A stretch of DNA of 28,815 bases from Oscillospiraceae bacterium (GCA_017381835.1 JAFOBK010000098.1:1-28815); one strand, 5' to 3'; counted from the first letter of the stretch, positions 7,703 to 16,429 are shown. The notes: generated from the sequence alone by a model not told the origin. A program made the numbers and translations.

Positions 7703-10306
7703 TTAGTCCAGCATTTTCTTGAGCTTATACAGCTCGTTCATGGCTTCAATGGGGGTGAGGGTTTCGACGGTGATGGCCTCCAATGCCCGCTGCACCTGCT
7801 GGGCACGCAGATCCAGCATATTCATCTGATCTTCCGGCTCCGGCTGCGCCACGGGAGCGGACTTGCCGCCCTCGGCTTCCAGTTCCTTCAGAATCTGACG
7901 GGCACGGTTTACCACGGAAGAGGGCAGACCGGCCAGCTTGGCAACTTCCACACCGAAGCTGTCGTCAGTGGCACCGGGGACGATTTTCCGCAGGAAGATC
8001 ATCTTGTCGCCCCGCTTTTTCACAGCGATATTATAGTTCTTAACATTGGGAAGCTCTGCTTCGATGGAAGCCAGCTCATGATAGTGGGTAGCAAAAAGGG
8101 TCTTGGCACCCAGTTGGCGGGGACTTGCCGCGTATTCCAGCACAGCTCTTGCGATAGCCATGCCGTCATAGGTGGAAGTACCTCTGCCGATCTCATCCAG
8201 GATCAGCAGGCTCTTGGAGGTGGCATATTTCAGAATGGAAGCCACCTCTGCCATTTCCACCATAAAGGTGGACTGGCCGGAGGCCAGGTCATCGCTGGCA
8301 CCGATACGGGTGAATACCCGATCCACAATGCCGATTCTTGCGCTGCGGGCGGGAACAAAGCTGCCCATCTGTGCCATCAGCACGATCAGCGCCACCTGGC
8401 GCATATAGGTGGATTTACCTGCCATGTTGGGGCCGGTGATAATGGACACCTGGTTATCCTTAGCACCCAGCTCGGTATCGTTGGGCACAAAGAGGGTGTC
8501 TTTCAGCATCTGCTCCACAACGGGGTGGCGGCCATCGGTGATGGAAATCTCACTGCTCAAGGTGATTTCCGGACGGCAGTAACCCTGCTTCACTGCAACC
8601 GTAGCCAGGGAGCAGAGGGTATCTGCGGCGGCAACAGCAGCGGCAGCAGTTTGGACTCTTGCTGCCTGGGCAGCCAAATGCTCACGAAGCTGGGTAAAGA
8701 TTTGATATTCCAGGGCGGTTAGCCGCTCCTTGGCGGTGAGCACCTGCTCTTCCAGTTCCTTCAGCTCCGGCGTGATGTAACGCTCGCAGTTGGTCAAGGT
8801 CTGCTTGCGGATGTAATAGTCGGGAACCTGATTCACAAAGGACTTGGAAACTTCAATATAATAGCCGAAAACACGGTTATAGCTGACTTTCAAAGTGCGA
8901 ATGCCGGTCTTGTCCTTTTCGGATGCTTCGATGGCGGCAATGGTGCTGGTGCCGCCCTGCATAATATCCCGCAGCTTGTCGGCATCCGCATTGGCACCGG
9001 GACGGATAATGCCGCCTTCCCGCACGGTGAGGGGAGGCTCATCCACAATGGTGGCTTCAATCTGATCCGCGCAATCACTCAGGGGATCAATTTCGTTACC
9101 CAGCCGCTGCAGTAAGGATGCATCCATGGAGAGCAGCTGCTTTTTTACTTCCGGCAGCGCCCGCAGACCTCTGGCAAGACCCAGCAGGTCACGGCAGTTG
9201 ACGGTACCGGTGACTACACGGGTCATGACACGCTCCAGGTCAGTCACATCTTTCAATGCTTCCGTTAGCTCGCCGCGGGAGATGGTGCTGCTGACCAGCT
9301 CTTCCACAGCACGCTGACGGCGGTCGATTTCAACCGGATCCAGCAGAGGCTTTTCCAGCCAGCTGCGGATCATTCTGCCGCCCATGGCGGTGTGGGTCTT
9401 ATCCAGCACCCACAGCAGGGTGCCCTTCTTTTCCTTGGAGCGGAGGGTTTCCGTCAGCTCCAAATTCCGGCGGGCATCCATATCCAGTTCCATGAATCGG
9501 CCGGTGGTATAGTATTGCAGCTGGCGGATGTGAGCCAGATCGTTTTTCTGCAAGGTCAGCAGAGTCTGCAGCAGACTTCCGCTGGCAATGATAGCCTCGG
9601 GCAGACCTGTCAGACCCAGTTCTGCCAGGCTTTTGCCGAAATGCCGCTCCAGCAACTCTTCGGCGGCAGCCTTGTGGAACTGTTCTTCTCTGCCTTCATC
9701 CACGCAGCAGTTTAAGCGATGGAAAAGGGCATCTTCAATAATATCCTCATGGGAAGAACTGCCGAAACGCAGCACCTCAGAGGGGGAGAAACGGCCCAGT
9801 TCGGAAGCAGCGGAAGCGGCATCTGCGCAGACCGTTGCGAAAAACGCACCGGTGGACACATCACAGAAGGCAAGACCGATCCGGCCACCCTCGCCGTAAA
9901 GACAACCCATGTAGTTGTTTTTACTTTCGTCCAGCATGCAGCTTTCCGTGACGGTGCCGGGAGTGACGATGCGGGTGATGTCACGCTCCACGATGCCCTT
10001 GGCCAGGGCAGGATCTTCCATCTGCTCGCAGATAGCAACTTTATAACCCTTCTGCACCAGACGGGCAATATAGGAGTCCACAGAGTGATAAGGCACACCG
10101 CACATGGGGGTCTGCTCTTCCTTAGGCTTGTTCCGGTCACGGGTGGTGAGGGTCAGATCCAGCTCACGGGCGGCAACCTTTGCGTCCTCGTCGAACATCT
10201 CATAGAAGTCACCCAGGCGGAAAAACAGAATGCAGTCCTGGTTCTTTTCTTTGATATCGTTATACTGCCGCCGCATGGGGGTCAGTTCATTTGCAGGTTT
10301 TGCCAT
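7703..10306 (-). CDS. mutS: DNA mismatch recognition ATPase MutS
   Basis: This 867-residue MutS1 protein binds base mismatches and small loops and hands over to MutL. The mismatch-reading Phe-X-Glu is F34-Y35-E36 in GDFYEMF. The connector, lever and clamp regions follow. The ABC-type ATPase has Walker A GPNMAGKS at 625-632, then the DDLASGQSTFMVEM signature, Walker B LLILDEIGRGTS and the ATHYHEL switch. Near the C-terminus, QMNMLDL at 827-833 could serve as a sliding-clamp binding motif (inference), and the last 25 residues look like the usual dimerising helix. Length is normal. It is the second gene of the operon, 72 bp behind miaB, with repeat copy 2 in the gap. Confidence 0.98.
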   Translation of the reverse strand: MAKPANELTPMRRQYNDIKEKNQDCILFFRLGDFYEMFDEDAKVAARELDLTLTTRDRNKPKEEQTPMCGVPYHSVDSYIARLVQKGYKVAICEQMEDPALAKGIVERDITRIVTPGTVTESCMLDESKNNYMGCLYGEGGRIGLAFCDVSTGAFFATVCADAASAASELGRFSPSEVLRFGSSSHEDIIEDALFHRLNCCVDEGREEQFHKAAAEELLERHFGKSLAELGLTGLPEAIIASGSLLQTLLTLQKNDLAHIRQLQYYTTGRFMELDMDARRNLELTETLRSKEKKGTLLWVLDKTHTAMGGRMIRSWLEKPLLDPVEIDRRQRAVEELVSSTISRGELTEALKDVTDLERVMTRVVTGTVNCRDLLGLARGLRALPEVKKQLLSMDASLLQRLGNEIDPLSDCADQIEATIVDEPPLTVREGGIIRPGANADADKLRDIMQGGTSTIAAIEASEKDKTGIRTLKVSYNRVFGYYIEVSKSFVNQVPDYYIRKQTLTNCERYITPELKELEEQVLTAKERLTALEYQIFTQLREHLAAQAARVQTAAAAVAAADTLCSLATVAVKQGYCRPEITLSSEISITDGRHPVVEQMLKDTLFVPNDTELGAKDNQVSIITGPNMAGKSTYMRQVALIVLMAQMGSFVPARSARIGIVDRVFTRIGASDDLASGQSTFMVEMAEVASILKYATSKSLLILDEIGRGTSTYDGMAIARAVLEYAASPRQLGAKTLFATHYHELASIEAELPNVKNYNIAVKKRGDKMIFLRKIVPGATDDSFGVEVAKLAGLPSSVVNRARQILKELEAEGGKSAPVAQPEPEDQMNMLDLRAQQVQRALEAITVETLTPIEAMNELYKLKKMLD

Positions 10307-10335
10307 AGGCTTAACCTCTTTCTCTAAATAATGAT

Positions 10336-10377
10336 GTCATTGCGAACCAGTGCGCACACTGGTGTGGCAATCTCCTG
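10336..10377 (-). repeat. 42-bp palindromic (REP-like) repeat, copy 2
   Basis: This second copy sits 1 nt behind the miaB stop in the same orientation as copy 1. On the minus strand it folds as ATTGC / GCAAT, an internal loop, and ACCAGTG / CACTGGT with a TGCG loop. It differs from 4771-4812 at three bases: one turns a G-C pair into a G-T pair, one lies in the internal loop and one in the hairpin loop. All three keep the fold. Confidence 0.8.
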
Positions 10378-10378
10378 T

Positions 10379-11779
10379 TTATGCCAGTTCGCCGGTCAGG
10401 CTCCAGGTGGTAGCACCGGTGATTTTCACCTTGGCATAGTTGCCGATGAGAGCGTCATCACCCATAAAGCGAACCAGACGGCCGCCTTCGGTGCGGGCGG
10501 TCAGGAATTCCTTGTCGGTTCCATCTACCAGGCACTCCATAGTCTTGCCGATATATTCCTTGTGGATCTCCTCAGAGATTGCATTCTGCACAGCGCAGAG
10601 CTTATCAAACCGGCGGTTCTTGTCTGCCTTGGGAGTGGGGTCCTCCATCTTGGCGGCGGGAGTGCCGGCTCTGGGGGAGAAGATAAAGGTGAAGAGAGAA
10701 TCGTAGCGCACCTGCTCAATCAGGGAGATGGTCTCCTCAAATTCCTCCTCGGTCTCGCCGGGGAAGCCTACGATCACGTCGGAAGTCAGCACCAGATCGG
10801 GCATGACAGATTTGGCGTACATGACTTTTTCCAGATAAGTCTCCCGGTCATAGTGGCGGTTCATGGCCTTCAGCACCCGGGAAGAGCCGGACTGGAAGGG
10901 AAGGTGCAGCTGCTTGGCAATCTTGGGAGAAGCAGCCATGGTGTCGAAAAGCTTCTTGGAAGCATCTCTGGGGTGGCTGGTCATAAAGCGGATCTTGAAA
11001 TCACCGGGAATTTCGGTGATCAGCTTCAGAAGATCGGCAAAGTCCACACCGCAGCTTAAATCCTTGCCGTAGGAGTTTACATTCTGACCCAGAAGGGTAA
11101 TATCCTTGATACCGCTTTCAATGAGCGCTTTGCACTCAGCCAGAATATCCTCCGGCTTGCGGCTTCTTTCTCTGCCTCTAACATAGGGCACGATACAGTA
11201 GGTGCAGAAGTTGTTGCAGCCGTACATGATGGACACCCATGCTTTCAGGGTATTGTCACGGATCTGAGGAATACCTTCGGCAATAGAACCGGCCTCATCC
11301 TCTACGAAATAGGTACGCTTTCTCACAAACAGCACTCGATGCAGGATCTCCGGGAACTGCCACAGATGGTGGGTGGAGAACACACCGTCCACATGGGGGA
11401 AGCTCTTCTTGATCCGCTCCACCACATGACCCTGACCGGCCATACAGCCGCAGAGGAAGATCTTCTGACGGGGGTGGCGGCGCTTGGTGTGGGTCAGTGC
11501 GCCCAAATTACCGAATACACGCTGCTCAGCATGCTCCCGGATGGCGCAGGTGTTCATCACCACCACATCGGCTCCTTCGGCTTCCTGGCAGATGGCATAG
11601 CCGCTTTCTACCAAAAATCCGCGGATGCGCTCGGAGTCAGCTTCATTCTGCTGACAGCCGTAAGTCTCCACATATGCCTTGGGGGTGATGCCCTGTTCAT
11701 GCCAAAAAGAATTTATTTTATTGCAGAAATCAAGCTGCTGCTGCAGCTGCTCCTGAGAAATAACGGTAGTTTTTTCCAT
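10379..11779 (-). CDS. miaB: tRNA-2-methylthio-N6-dimethylallyladenosine synthase MiaB
   Basis: This radical-SAM methylthiotransferase (466 residues from the chosen start) converts i6A37 made by MiaA into ms2i6A37. The N-terminal UPF0004 domain supplies three cluster cysteines, C42 (ETYGCQQNEAD), C78 (NTCAIREHAEQR) and C112 (CGCMAGQ). The radical-SAM CxxxCxxC is C188-C192-C195 in YGCNNFCTYC, followed by IVPYVRGRE. A TRAM domain closes the protein from about 400. The open frame extends to 11962, across the promoter, so that extension is not real. AAGGAG precedes two in-frame ATGs, at 11785 (4-nt gap) and 11779 (10-nt gap); the choice between them is open. First gene of the miaB-to-hfq operon. 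Confidence 0.96.
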   Translation of the reverse strand: MEKTTVISQEQLQQQLDFCNKINSFWHEQGITPKAYVETYGCQQNEADSERIRGFLVESGYAICQEAEGADVVVMNTCAIREHAEQRVFGNLGALTHTKRRHPRQKIFLCGCMAGQGHVVERIKKSFPHVDGVFSTHHLWQFPEILHRVLFVRKRTYFVEDEAGSIAEGIPQIRDNTLKAWVSIMYGCNNFCTYCIVPYVRGRERSRKPEDILAECKALIESGIKDITLLGQNVNSYGKDLSCGVDFADLLKLITEIPGDFKIRFMTSHPRDASKKLFDTMAASPKIAKQLHLPFQSGSSRVLKAMNRHYDRETYLEKVMYAKSVMPDLVLTSDVIVGFPGETEEEFEETISLIEQVRYDSLFTFIFSPRAGTPAAKMEDPTPKADKNRRFDKLCAVQNAISEEIHKEYIGKTMECLVDGTDKEFLTARTEGGRLVRFMGDDALIGNYAKVKITGATTWSLTGELA

Positions 11780-11818
11780 AACCATGGGTCTCCTTAATAA
11801 ACACTTATACAATTTACT

Positions 11819-11847
11819 ATAATACCATTTTTGCACCCTTTTTGCAA
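11819..11847 (-). promoter_or_regulatory. Sigma-A promoter of the miaB-mutS-mutL-miaA-hfq operon
   Basis: On the minus strand TTGCAA (11842-11847) and TATTAT (11819-11824) are separated by exactly 17 bp, about 40 nt ahead of the miaB start. A short AT-rich leader with AAGGAG follows. Confidence 0.75.
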
Positions 11848-11854
11848 GTATAAC

Positions 11855-11896
11855 AAATAAAAAAGTGGTGTGCCGTCCAAAGACGACACACCACTT
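11855..11896 (-). terminator. Terminator after the first LRR gene
   Basis: A ten-bp stem with arms AAGTGGTGTG (11863-11872) and CACACCACTT (11887-11896), extended inward by CGTC/GACG, is followed on the minus strand by TTTTTTATTTG. It separates the surface-protein gene from the miaB promoter. Confidence 0.9.
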
Positions 11897-11912
11897 GGAA
11901 AGGGTTATTGAT

Positions 11913-14036
11913 TTATCCAACGCACTTGGAACAAGGGGTTCTGCCTGCGGCAATGGCCTCACTCAAAGTCACTTTATAGGCAGTTTTTCCGGCACAGTCG
12001 GGGTCATAATGGTATTTGGTGCCGCTCTCGTTGAGGTAGATGGCAGGTACGGACATAGACAGCGTAACTGTTTCAGACTTTGCGGTCTTTCCGTACTTGT
12101 CGGTGACTACGCAGTATACCTGACGTCCGTCGGTCTTATCACTCATCTTGCAGGAGTAAGTTGCGGAAGTCACAGAGGATTTGCTGAACTTGCTGCTGCC
12201 TGCATTTTTGATGTACCACTGATATTTCAGCCCATCGCCGCTTGCCGCCACATTGATCTTCACAACTTCACCCTCTGCCGCGCTTGCGTTCTGGGGCTGC
12301 TGGGTGATAGATGCTGCTTCACGGAGAATGACGGTCTTGGACTTGACCTGGTAGCCGTAAGCGTCAGTGACGATGCAATAAACCAGGCGGTCCTTGGACT
12401 TCTCATTCATCTTACAGGAGTAGGTTGCGGAGGTGACGGAGGACTTAGAGTACTTGGTCTTGCCTGCGTTTTTAATGTACCACTGGTATTTCAGACCGTC
12501 ACCGGAGGCCTTTACGGTTACCTTTGCGGTAGAACCGGCCTTCGTATAAGTGTTGGAAGGTTCGGTGGTGACAGAAACCTTTTCTCGTAGAATGACAGTC
12601 TTGGACTTAACCTGGTTGCCGTAAGCATCGGTGACGATGCAGTAAACCAGACGATTCTTGGAAGTGTCACTCATCTTGCAGGAGTAGGTGGCAGAGGTGA
12701 CGGAAGACTTGGAGTACTTGGTCTTGCCATCATTCTTAATGTACCACTGATATGTGAGTCCTTCGCCTTCGGCGTTTACGGTTACCTTGGCGGTGTCGCC
12801 TTCCTTCGCATAGGTGTTTTTAGGCTGCTCTACGATTTTTACGGCCTCGGGGGCGTAAGGCACCCAGGTTAGATCACCGTCATAGTTCTGACGGATTTCC
12901 TTGGTCCAGGTGGGATCATTTTCCGGATAATAAACAGTTGTGGTCGTATCCTGGAAAGCACTGCCCCGAAAGTAGGAGGGGGCATTGCCGGTAAAATACA
13001 CTGCCTCCAAGGAAGCACATTCAGCGAAAGCAAAAGAATCGATATCCGTCACACCCGCGGGAATGACGATCTGCTTCAGTCCACTGCCTTTAAAGGCTTC
13101 TGCGCCGATATAGGTAACTGTTTCCGGCAGGTCAATACTGGTCAGCTTCTTGCAGTTCGTAAAAGTGTAACCGCCGATACCTTCGAAGGGAGTTTTGAAA
13201 ATGACGGTTTCCAGGTTTGTACAGTCTGAAAAAGTGTTCCATCCTGTACGAACGGCTACACCGTCAAAAACGACCTTTTTCAACTTGGTATTACCGCAGA
13301 ATTTCAGATCATCGTGGAATCGATGGATTTCAATACTAGTCCAGGAATTTAAGGTAAAGTTACGGGGAAGGAGGCTTTCCAGAGATTCGGGCAGATACAG
13401 ATGCCCGGTTAGAGCGTAACATTCATAGAAAGCATCTTCACCAATCAGTTCCAGACCTTCCGTTAAATTCAGGGTCTTCAGGTTCTGACAGCGGGCAAAG
13501 GCATAGTCACCGATGGTTTTTACACCGGAAGGGAAAGTCAATTCCTCCACAGCTGTGTCATAAAAAGCATCTTCGCCAATTTCCAGAGATACTGTATCGG
13601 GAGAAAAGGTGATTTGCGCAAGACTGGGGCAGTTCCAAAAAGCACCCCGGTCAATCAACTCCATGCTGGCAGGGAAAGACACAGCACGCAGGGAAATACA
13701 ACCAATGAAAGCATTTGGCTCAATACGCTCCATGGCATTGCCCAAATCTACCTCTGTAACATTGACCATATCTTCAAAGGCTCGCTCTCCAACGGATTTC
13801 ACACCGCCTTCAAAGACAATTTTGGTGACTTGATCGGCATACGCTGCCCAGTCATAGGGCGCGCTCGGCATCTTTGCGTTGCCGGAAATGGTCAGGGTAC
13901 CTTCACTGTCCACTTCCCAGTTGAGCTTACCGGCAGTACCGCTGGCTACGATTGTTTCCGCAGAAACGCCCACAGCAAGCAGAATTACTGCCAATATAAC
14001 TGTCAGCAGAACCGTAAACAGTCTTCTGTTTTTCAT
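11913..14036 (-). CDS. Secreted BspA-type leucine-rich-repeat protein with three Ig-like domains and Cys-rich tail
   Basis: This 707-residue protein starts with a signal peptide (MKNRRLFTVLLTVILAVILL, then AVGVSA). Residues about 38-395 are TpLRR/BspA repeats (LRR_5), recognisable by the recurring pattern of Gly-x-x-Ala-Phe, Cys, Leu, and beta-strand Ile/Val. Three Ig-like modules of about 85 residues follow (about 399-484, 485-572, 573-662), each with YQWYIKN, SATYSCKM and YCxVTDxYG. The last 40 residues carry H676, C681, C702 and C705 (YHYDPDC, PCSKC), a plausible zinc knot. No LPxTG or SLH anchor is seen, so it is secreted or held non-covalently. BspA-like proteins elsewhere bind host matrix or other bacteria; the role here is inference. 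Paralog of the gene at 14174-15997. Confidence 0.9.
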   Translation of the reverse strand: MKNRRLFTVLLTVILAVILLAVGVSAETIVASGTAGKLNWEVDSEGTLTISGNAKMPSAPYDWAAYADQVTKIVFEGGVKSVGERAFEDMVNVTEVDLGNAMERIEPNAFIGCISLRAVSFPASMELIDRGAFWNCPSLAQITFSPDTVSLEIGEDAFYDTAVEELTFPSGVKTIGDYAFARCQNLKTLNLTEGLELIGEDAFYECYALTGHLYLPESLESLLPRNFTLNSWTSIEIHRFHDDLKFCGNTKLKKVVFDGVAVRTGWNTFSDCTNLETVIFKTPFEGIGGYTFTNCKKLTSIDLPETVTYIGAEAFKGSGLKQIVIPAGVTDIDSFAFAECASLEAVYFTGNAPSYFRGSAFQDTTTTVYYPENDPTWTKEIRQNYDGDLTWVPYAPEAVKIVEQPKNTYAKEGDTAKVTVNAEGEGLTYQWYIKNDGKTKYSKSSVTSATYSCKMSDTSKNRLVYCIVTDAYGNQVKSKTVILREKVSVTTEPSNTYTKAGSTAKVTVKASGDGLKYQWYIKNAGKTKYSKSSVTSATYSCKMNEKSKDRLVYCIVTDAYGYQVKSKTVILREAASITQQPQNASAAEGEVVKINVAASGDGLKYQWYIKNAGSSKFSKSSVTSATYSCKMSDKTDGRQVYCVVTDKYGKTAKSETVTLSMSVPAIYLNESGTKYHYDPDCAGKTAYKVTLSEAIAAGRTPCSKCVG

Positions 14037-14069
14037 TTTTGTTTCCTCCTTGTATATTTTCTTCTATGT

Positions 14070-14099
14070 ATTATAGAACATCCTGGTAATCGGATGCAA
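14070..14099 (-). promoter_or_regulatory. Promoter of the first LRR gene
   Basis: TTGCAT (14094-14099), an 18-bp spacer and a perfect TATAAT (14070-14075) precede the gene, with AGGAGG before the ATG. The spacer contains CGATT and GGATG in the same order as in the promoter of the second LRR gene. Confidence 0.75.
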
Positions 14100-14130
14100 C
14101 ATTATTATTTTCAGACCTGGGGCCTTTGCA

Positions 14131-14163
14131 AACACCACACCTGTTTTTGACAGGTGTGGTGTT
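14131..14163 (-). terminator. Perfect 14-bp hairpin downstream of the second LRR gene
   Basis: Arms AACACCACACCTGT (14131-14144) and its exact complement (14150-14163) enclose a 5-nt loop, 10 nt behind the stop codon of the second LRR gene. The downstream minus-strand tail is short (TTTGC), so termination may be weak; the position and stem favour a terminator or mRNA-stabilising hairpin. Confidence 0.65.
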
Positions 14164-14173
14164 GTTCTGCATA

Positions 14174-15997
14174 TTACTTTATTTTCAGAGAAACAATATC
14201 CGTGGAAACCTTATTGCCGTAAGCATCAGAAACAACGCAGTAGATCAGGCGGCCGTTTCTGGCATCGCTCATCTTGACGCTGTAGGTATTACCGGTGAAG
14301 GTGGAGGTCTTTTTGAAGGTGGCATCGTCTGCGTCAGAGAAGTACCAGGTATACTTCAGACCATCGCCTACAGCCTGGAAGGAAACCTTGGCGGTCTGAC
14401 CTTCTTCCACAACAACGCTCTGAAGCTGCTGGGTGATGGAAACGGTCATACCCAAGGTGACAGTCTTGGTTTGGGCTTTCTTGCCGTAGGCATCGGTGAC
14501 CACACAGTAAACCTGACGACCCTGGGACTTGTCGCTCATCTTGCAGGAATAAGTGGCAGAGGTAATGGAAGACTTGCTGAATTTGTCCTTACCTGCATTC
14601 TTGATATACCATTGGTACTTCAGGTTATCGCCGGATGCTTTTACGGAGACTTTGATGGTCTTACCGGTCTGGGTCTGGGCATCCTTGGGCTGACTGGTGA
14701 TGGAAGCGGCTTCCCGCAGAATGACGGCCTTGGAACGGACGCTGTTGCCGTCTTCATCGGTGACGATGCAGTAGACAAGGCGATCCTTAGACTTCTCATT
14801 CATCTTGCAGGAGTAAGTAGCGGAGGTCACGGAAGACTTACTGTACTTGGTCTTACCTGCGTTCTTGATGTACCACTGATACTTGAGGTCATTGCCCTGT
14901 GCCTTAAGCGTAACCTTGGCAGTTTTGCCTTTCTGGGTATAGGTGTTCTTGGGTTGTTCCACAATCTTAACGGACTGGTTAGTATCATATGCGACCCAAG
15001 TTAACTCACCCTCATAGTCCTGCATGACCTCTTCTGTCCAGCTATCATTACCGGCAGGATAATAGACAGTAGCAGTGACATCAGTGAAGGACTGCAGCCC
15101 CATTGCGGGTGCATCACCCTTAAAAGTAATGGTGTTCAGATAAGGGCAATTAGCAAAAGCAGCCTCACCAATCTCGGTCACACTTGCGGGGATTGTGATG
15201 CTTTCCAGGCTATTGCACCATAGGAAACAAGATGCGGGAATAGATTCCAGGCTGGCGGACAATTTGACGCTGCTCAAAAGACCGCACGATTTAAATGTAC
15301 CTTCACCGAGTTTGGTAAGACTATCCGGCAGCGAAATGCTGGTTAAATTGCGGCAATCATCAAAGGCATGGTCACCAATACTGGTTAGCTTCTGAGAAAG
15401 TTTAATGTTGGTGAGACAGACGCACTTATAGAAAGCATAGCCATCAATGTGGGTCAAGGATGCAGGCAAGGTGATGTTTTCCAAAGCGTAACAGCTGCTG
15501 AATGCACCGGTGCCAATGCGAAGTAATTCATCTGGCAAAATGATATCGGTTAGCGCAATACAGTCACTGAACGCAGCATCACTGATAACGGTTATGCCAT
15601 CTGGCAGTGCAATACTTTTTAAAGCAACGCAGTTAGAAAATGCCTCCTCACCAATACTGGTCACACCTTTGGAAATTGTAACAGAACTCAATTTGGTACA
15701 GTCACGGAATGCGTAATTGCCGATCCGGGTTACACCATCTTTAATCACGACGGATTCAACTTTGCGTCCAAACCACGGTGTATTGATCGTAACCGTGCCA
15801 GCAGTGTTAGTAGCAGAATAATCACGCATTTTACCGGAGCCGGAAATCGTCAGCAAGCCCTCACTGTCTAAAGACCAGGTGACATTGTCGCCACAATTAC
15901 CGCTGTCCACGATTTCAGCTGCGGAAGCGCCTACAGCAAGCAGAACAACTGCCAATATAACTGTCAGCAAAACAGTGACGAATCTTCTTGTTTTCAT
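14174..15997 (-). CDS. Secreted BspA-type leucine-rich-repeat protein with three Ig-like domains
   Basis: This 607-residue paralog of the neighbouring protein has a nearly identical signal peptide (MKTRRFVTVLLTVILAVVLL, AVGASA). The LRR_5 region runs from about residue 38 to 335, with roughly nine repeats of the form IGxxAFxxCxxLxxIxLPxxLxxI. Three Ig-like modules follow (about 341-428, 430-517, 518-607). The first is almost identical to module 2 of the paralog over more than 40 residues. The protein ends with the third Ig module and lacks the Cys-rich tail of its neighbour. No sorting signal is visible. AAGGAGG lies 8 nt before the ATG. It is followed by its own hairpin and preceded by its own promoter, so each LRR gene is a separate unit. 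Adhesion is a family-based guess. Confidence 0.9.
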   Translation of the reverse strand: MKTRRFVTVLLTVILAVVLLAVGASAAEIVDSGNCGDNVTWSLDSEGLLTISGSGKMRDYSATNTAGTVTINTPWFGRKVESVVIKDGVTRIGNYAFRDCTKLSSVTISKGVTSIGEEAFSNCVALKSIALPDGITVISDAAFSDCIALTDIILPDELLRIGTGAFSSCYALENITLPASLTHIDGYAFYKCVCLTNIKLSQKLTSIGDHAFDDCRNLTSISLPDSLTKLGEGTFKSCGLLSSVKLSASLESIPASCFLWCNSLESITIPASVTEIGEAAFANCPYLNTITFKGDAPAMGLQSFTDVTATVYYPAGNDSWTEEVMQDYEGELTWVAYDTNQSVKIVEQPKNTYTQKGKTAKVTLKAQGNDLKYQWYIKNAGKTKYSKSSVTSATYSCKMNEKSKDRLVYCIVTDEDGNSVRSKAVILREAASITSQPKDAQTQTGKTIKVSVKASGDNLKYQWYIKNAGKDKFSKSSITSATYSCKMSDKSQGRQVYCVVTDAYGKKAQTKTVTLGMTVSITQQLQSVVVEEGQTAKVSFQAVGDGLKYTWYFSDADDATFKKTSTFTGNTYSVKMSDARNGRLIYCVVSDAYGNKVSTDIVSLKIK

Positions 15998-16034
15998 TTT
16001 GTGTCCTCCTTACGTTATTTTTTCTTTCAATACT

Positions 16035-16062
16035 ATTATACCATCCAAGAAACCGAATGCAA
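16035..16062 (-). promoter_or_regulatory. Promoter of the second LRR gene
   Basis: TTGCAT (16057-16062) and TATAAT (16035-16040) are separated by 16 bp. The segment shares TTGCAT, CG-TT and GGATG blocks with the promoter of the first LRR gene, so the two control regions are either copies of each other or under common selection. The divergent XRE gene starts about 130 bp away. Confidence 0.75.
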
Positions 16063-16192
16063 CATGGAAATGAGGTTATGGACAGTTAATCTGACACGTT
16101 TCTGATAAAATTATAGTAAAAATATACACTAAAATCAATAGTAAAAAAATGTACCGTGATAAAGTGAGTCTATAAACGGAAGGAGGGAGCAA

Positions 16193-16429
16193 ATGCTGAT
16201 ATACATGAAGAAGATGCGGGGCCTGCGGGAGGATAACGATTTGACCCAGGTTCAGGTGGCGCAGATATTGGGAACATCTCAAACGATGTATGCCCGCTAT
16301 GAGCGGGGTGCCAATGAAATGCCCATCCACCATTTGATTACCCTCTGCAAGTTTTATAATGTATCAGCGGACTATTTGCTGGATACTGCTCCCAACCCCA
16401 ATAGAAAACAGAAAAAAATCCAAAAATAA
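16193..16429 (+). CDS. Small XRE-family transcriptional regulator
   Basis: This 78-residue protein is essentially one Cro/C1-type helix-turn-helix (about residues 6-65). LTQVQVAQILGTSQTMYARYERGANEMPIHHLITLCKFYNVSADYLL shows the usual recognition helix around SQTMYARYE and the closing NVSADYLL helix. A lysine-rich tail follows. There is no extra sensor domain, so any signal would act through dimerisation or a partner. AAGGAGGGAGCAA precedes the ATG. It is transcribed away from the second LRR gene and toward the NlpC-like LRR gene, and is the only regulator in the surface-protein island; control of those genes is inference. Its 5' region is AT-rich with no clear consensus promoter. Confidence 0.88.
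   Translation: MLIYMKKMRGLREDNDLTQVQVAQILGTSQTMYARYERGANEMPIHHLITLCKFYNVSADYLLDTAPNPNRKQKKIQK

Noticed and set aside
4771..10377. Composite transposon or attachment sites bounded by the two 42-bp repeats
   Set aside because: No transposase, integrase or target duplication is present and the bounded genes are core repair genes.
11786..11962. N-terminal extension of miaB up to 11962
   Set aside because: The extension runs through the operon promoter and the upstream terminator; the real start is next to AAGGAG.
12051..14977. CRISPR-like periodic repeats in the LRR/Ig region
   Set aside because: The periodicity is coding: repeats keep frame, vary at third positions and encode Ig-like domains.
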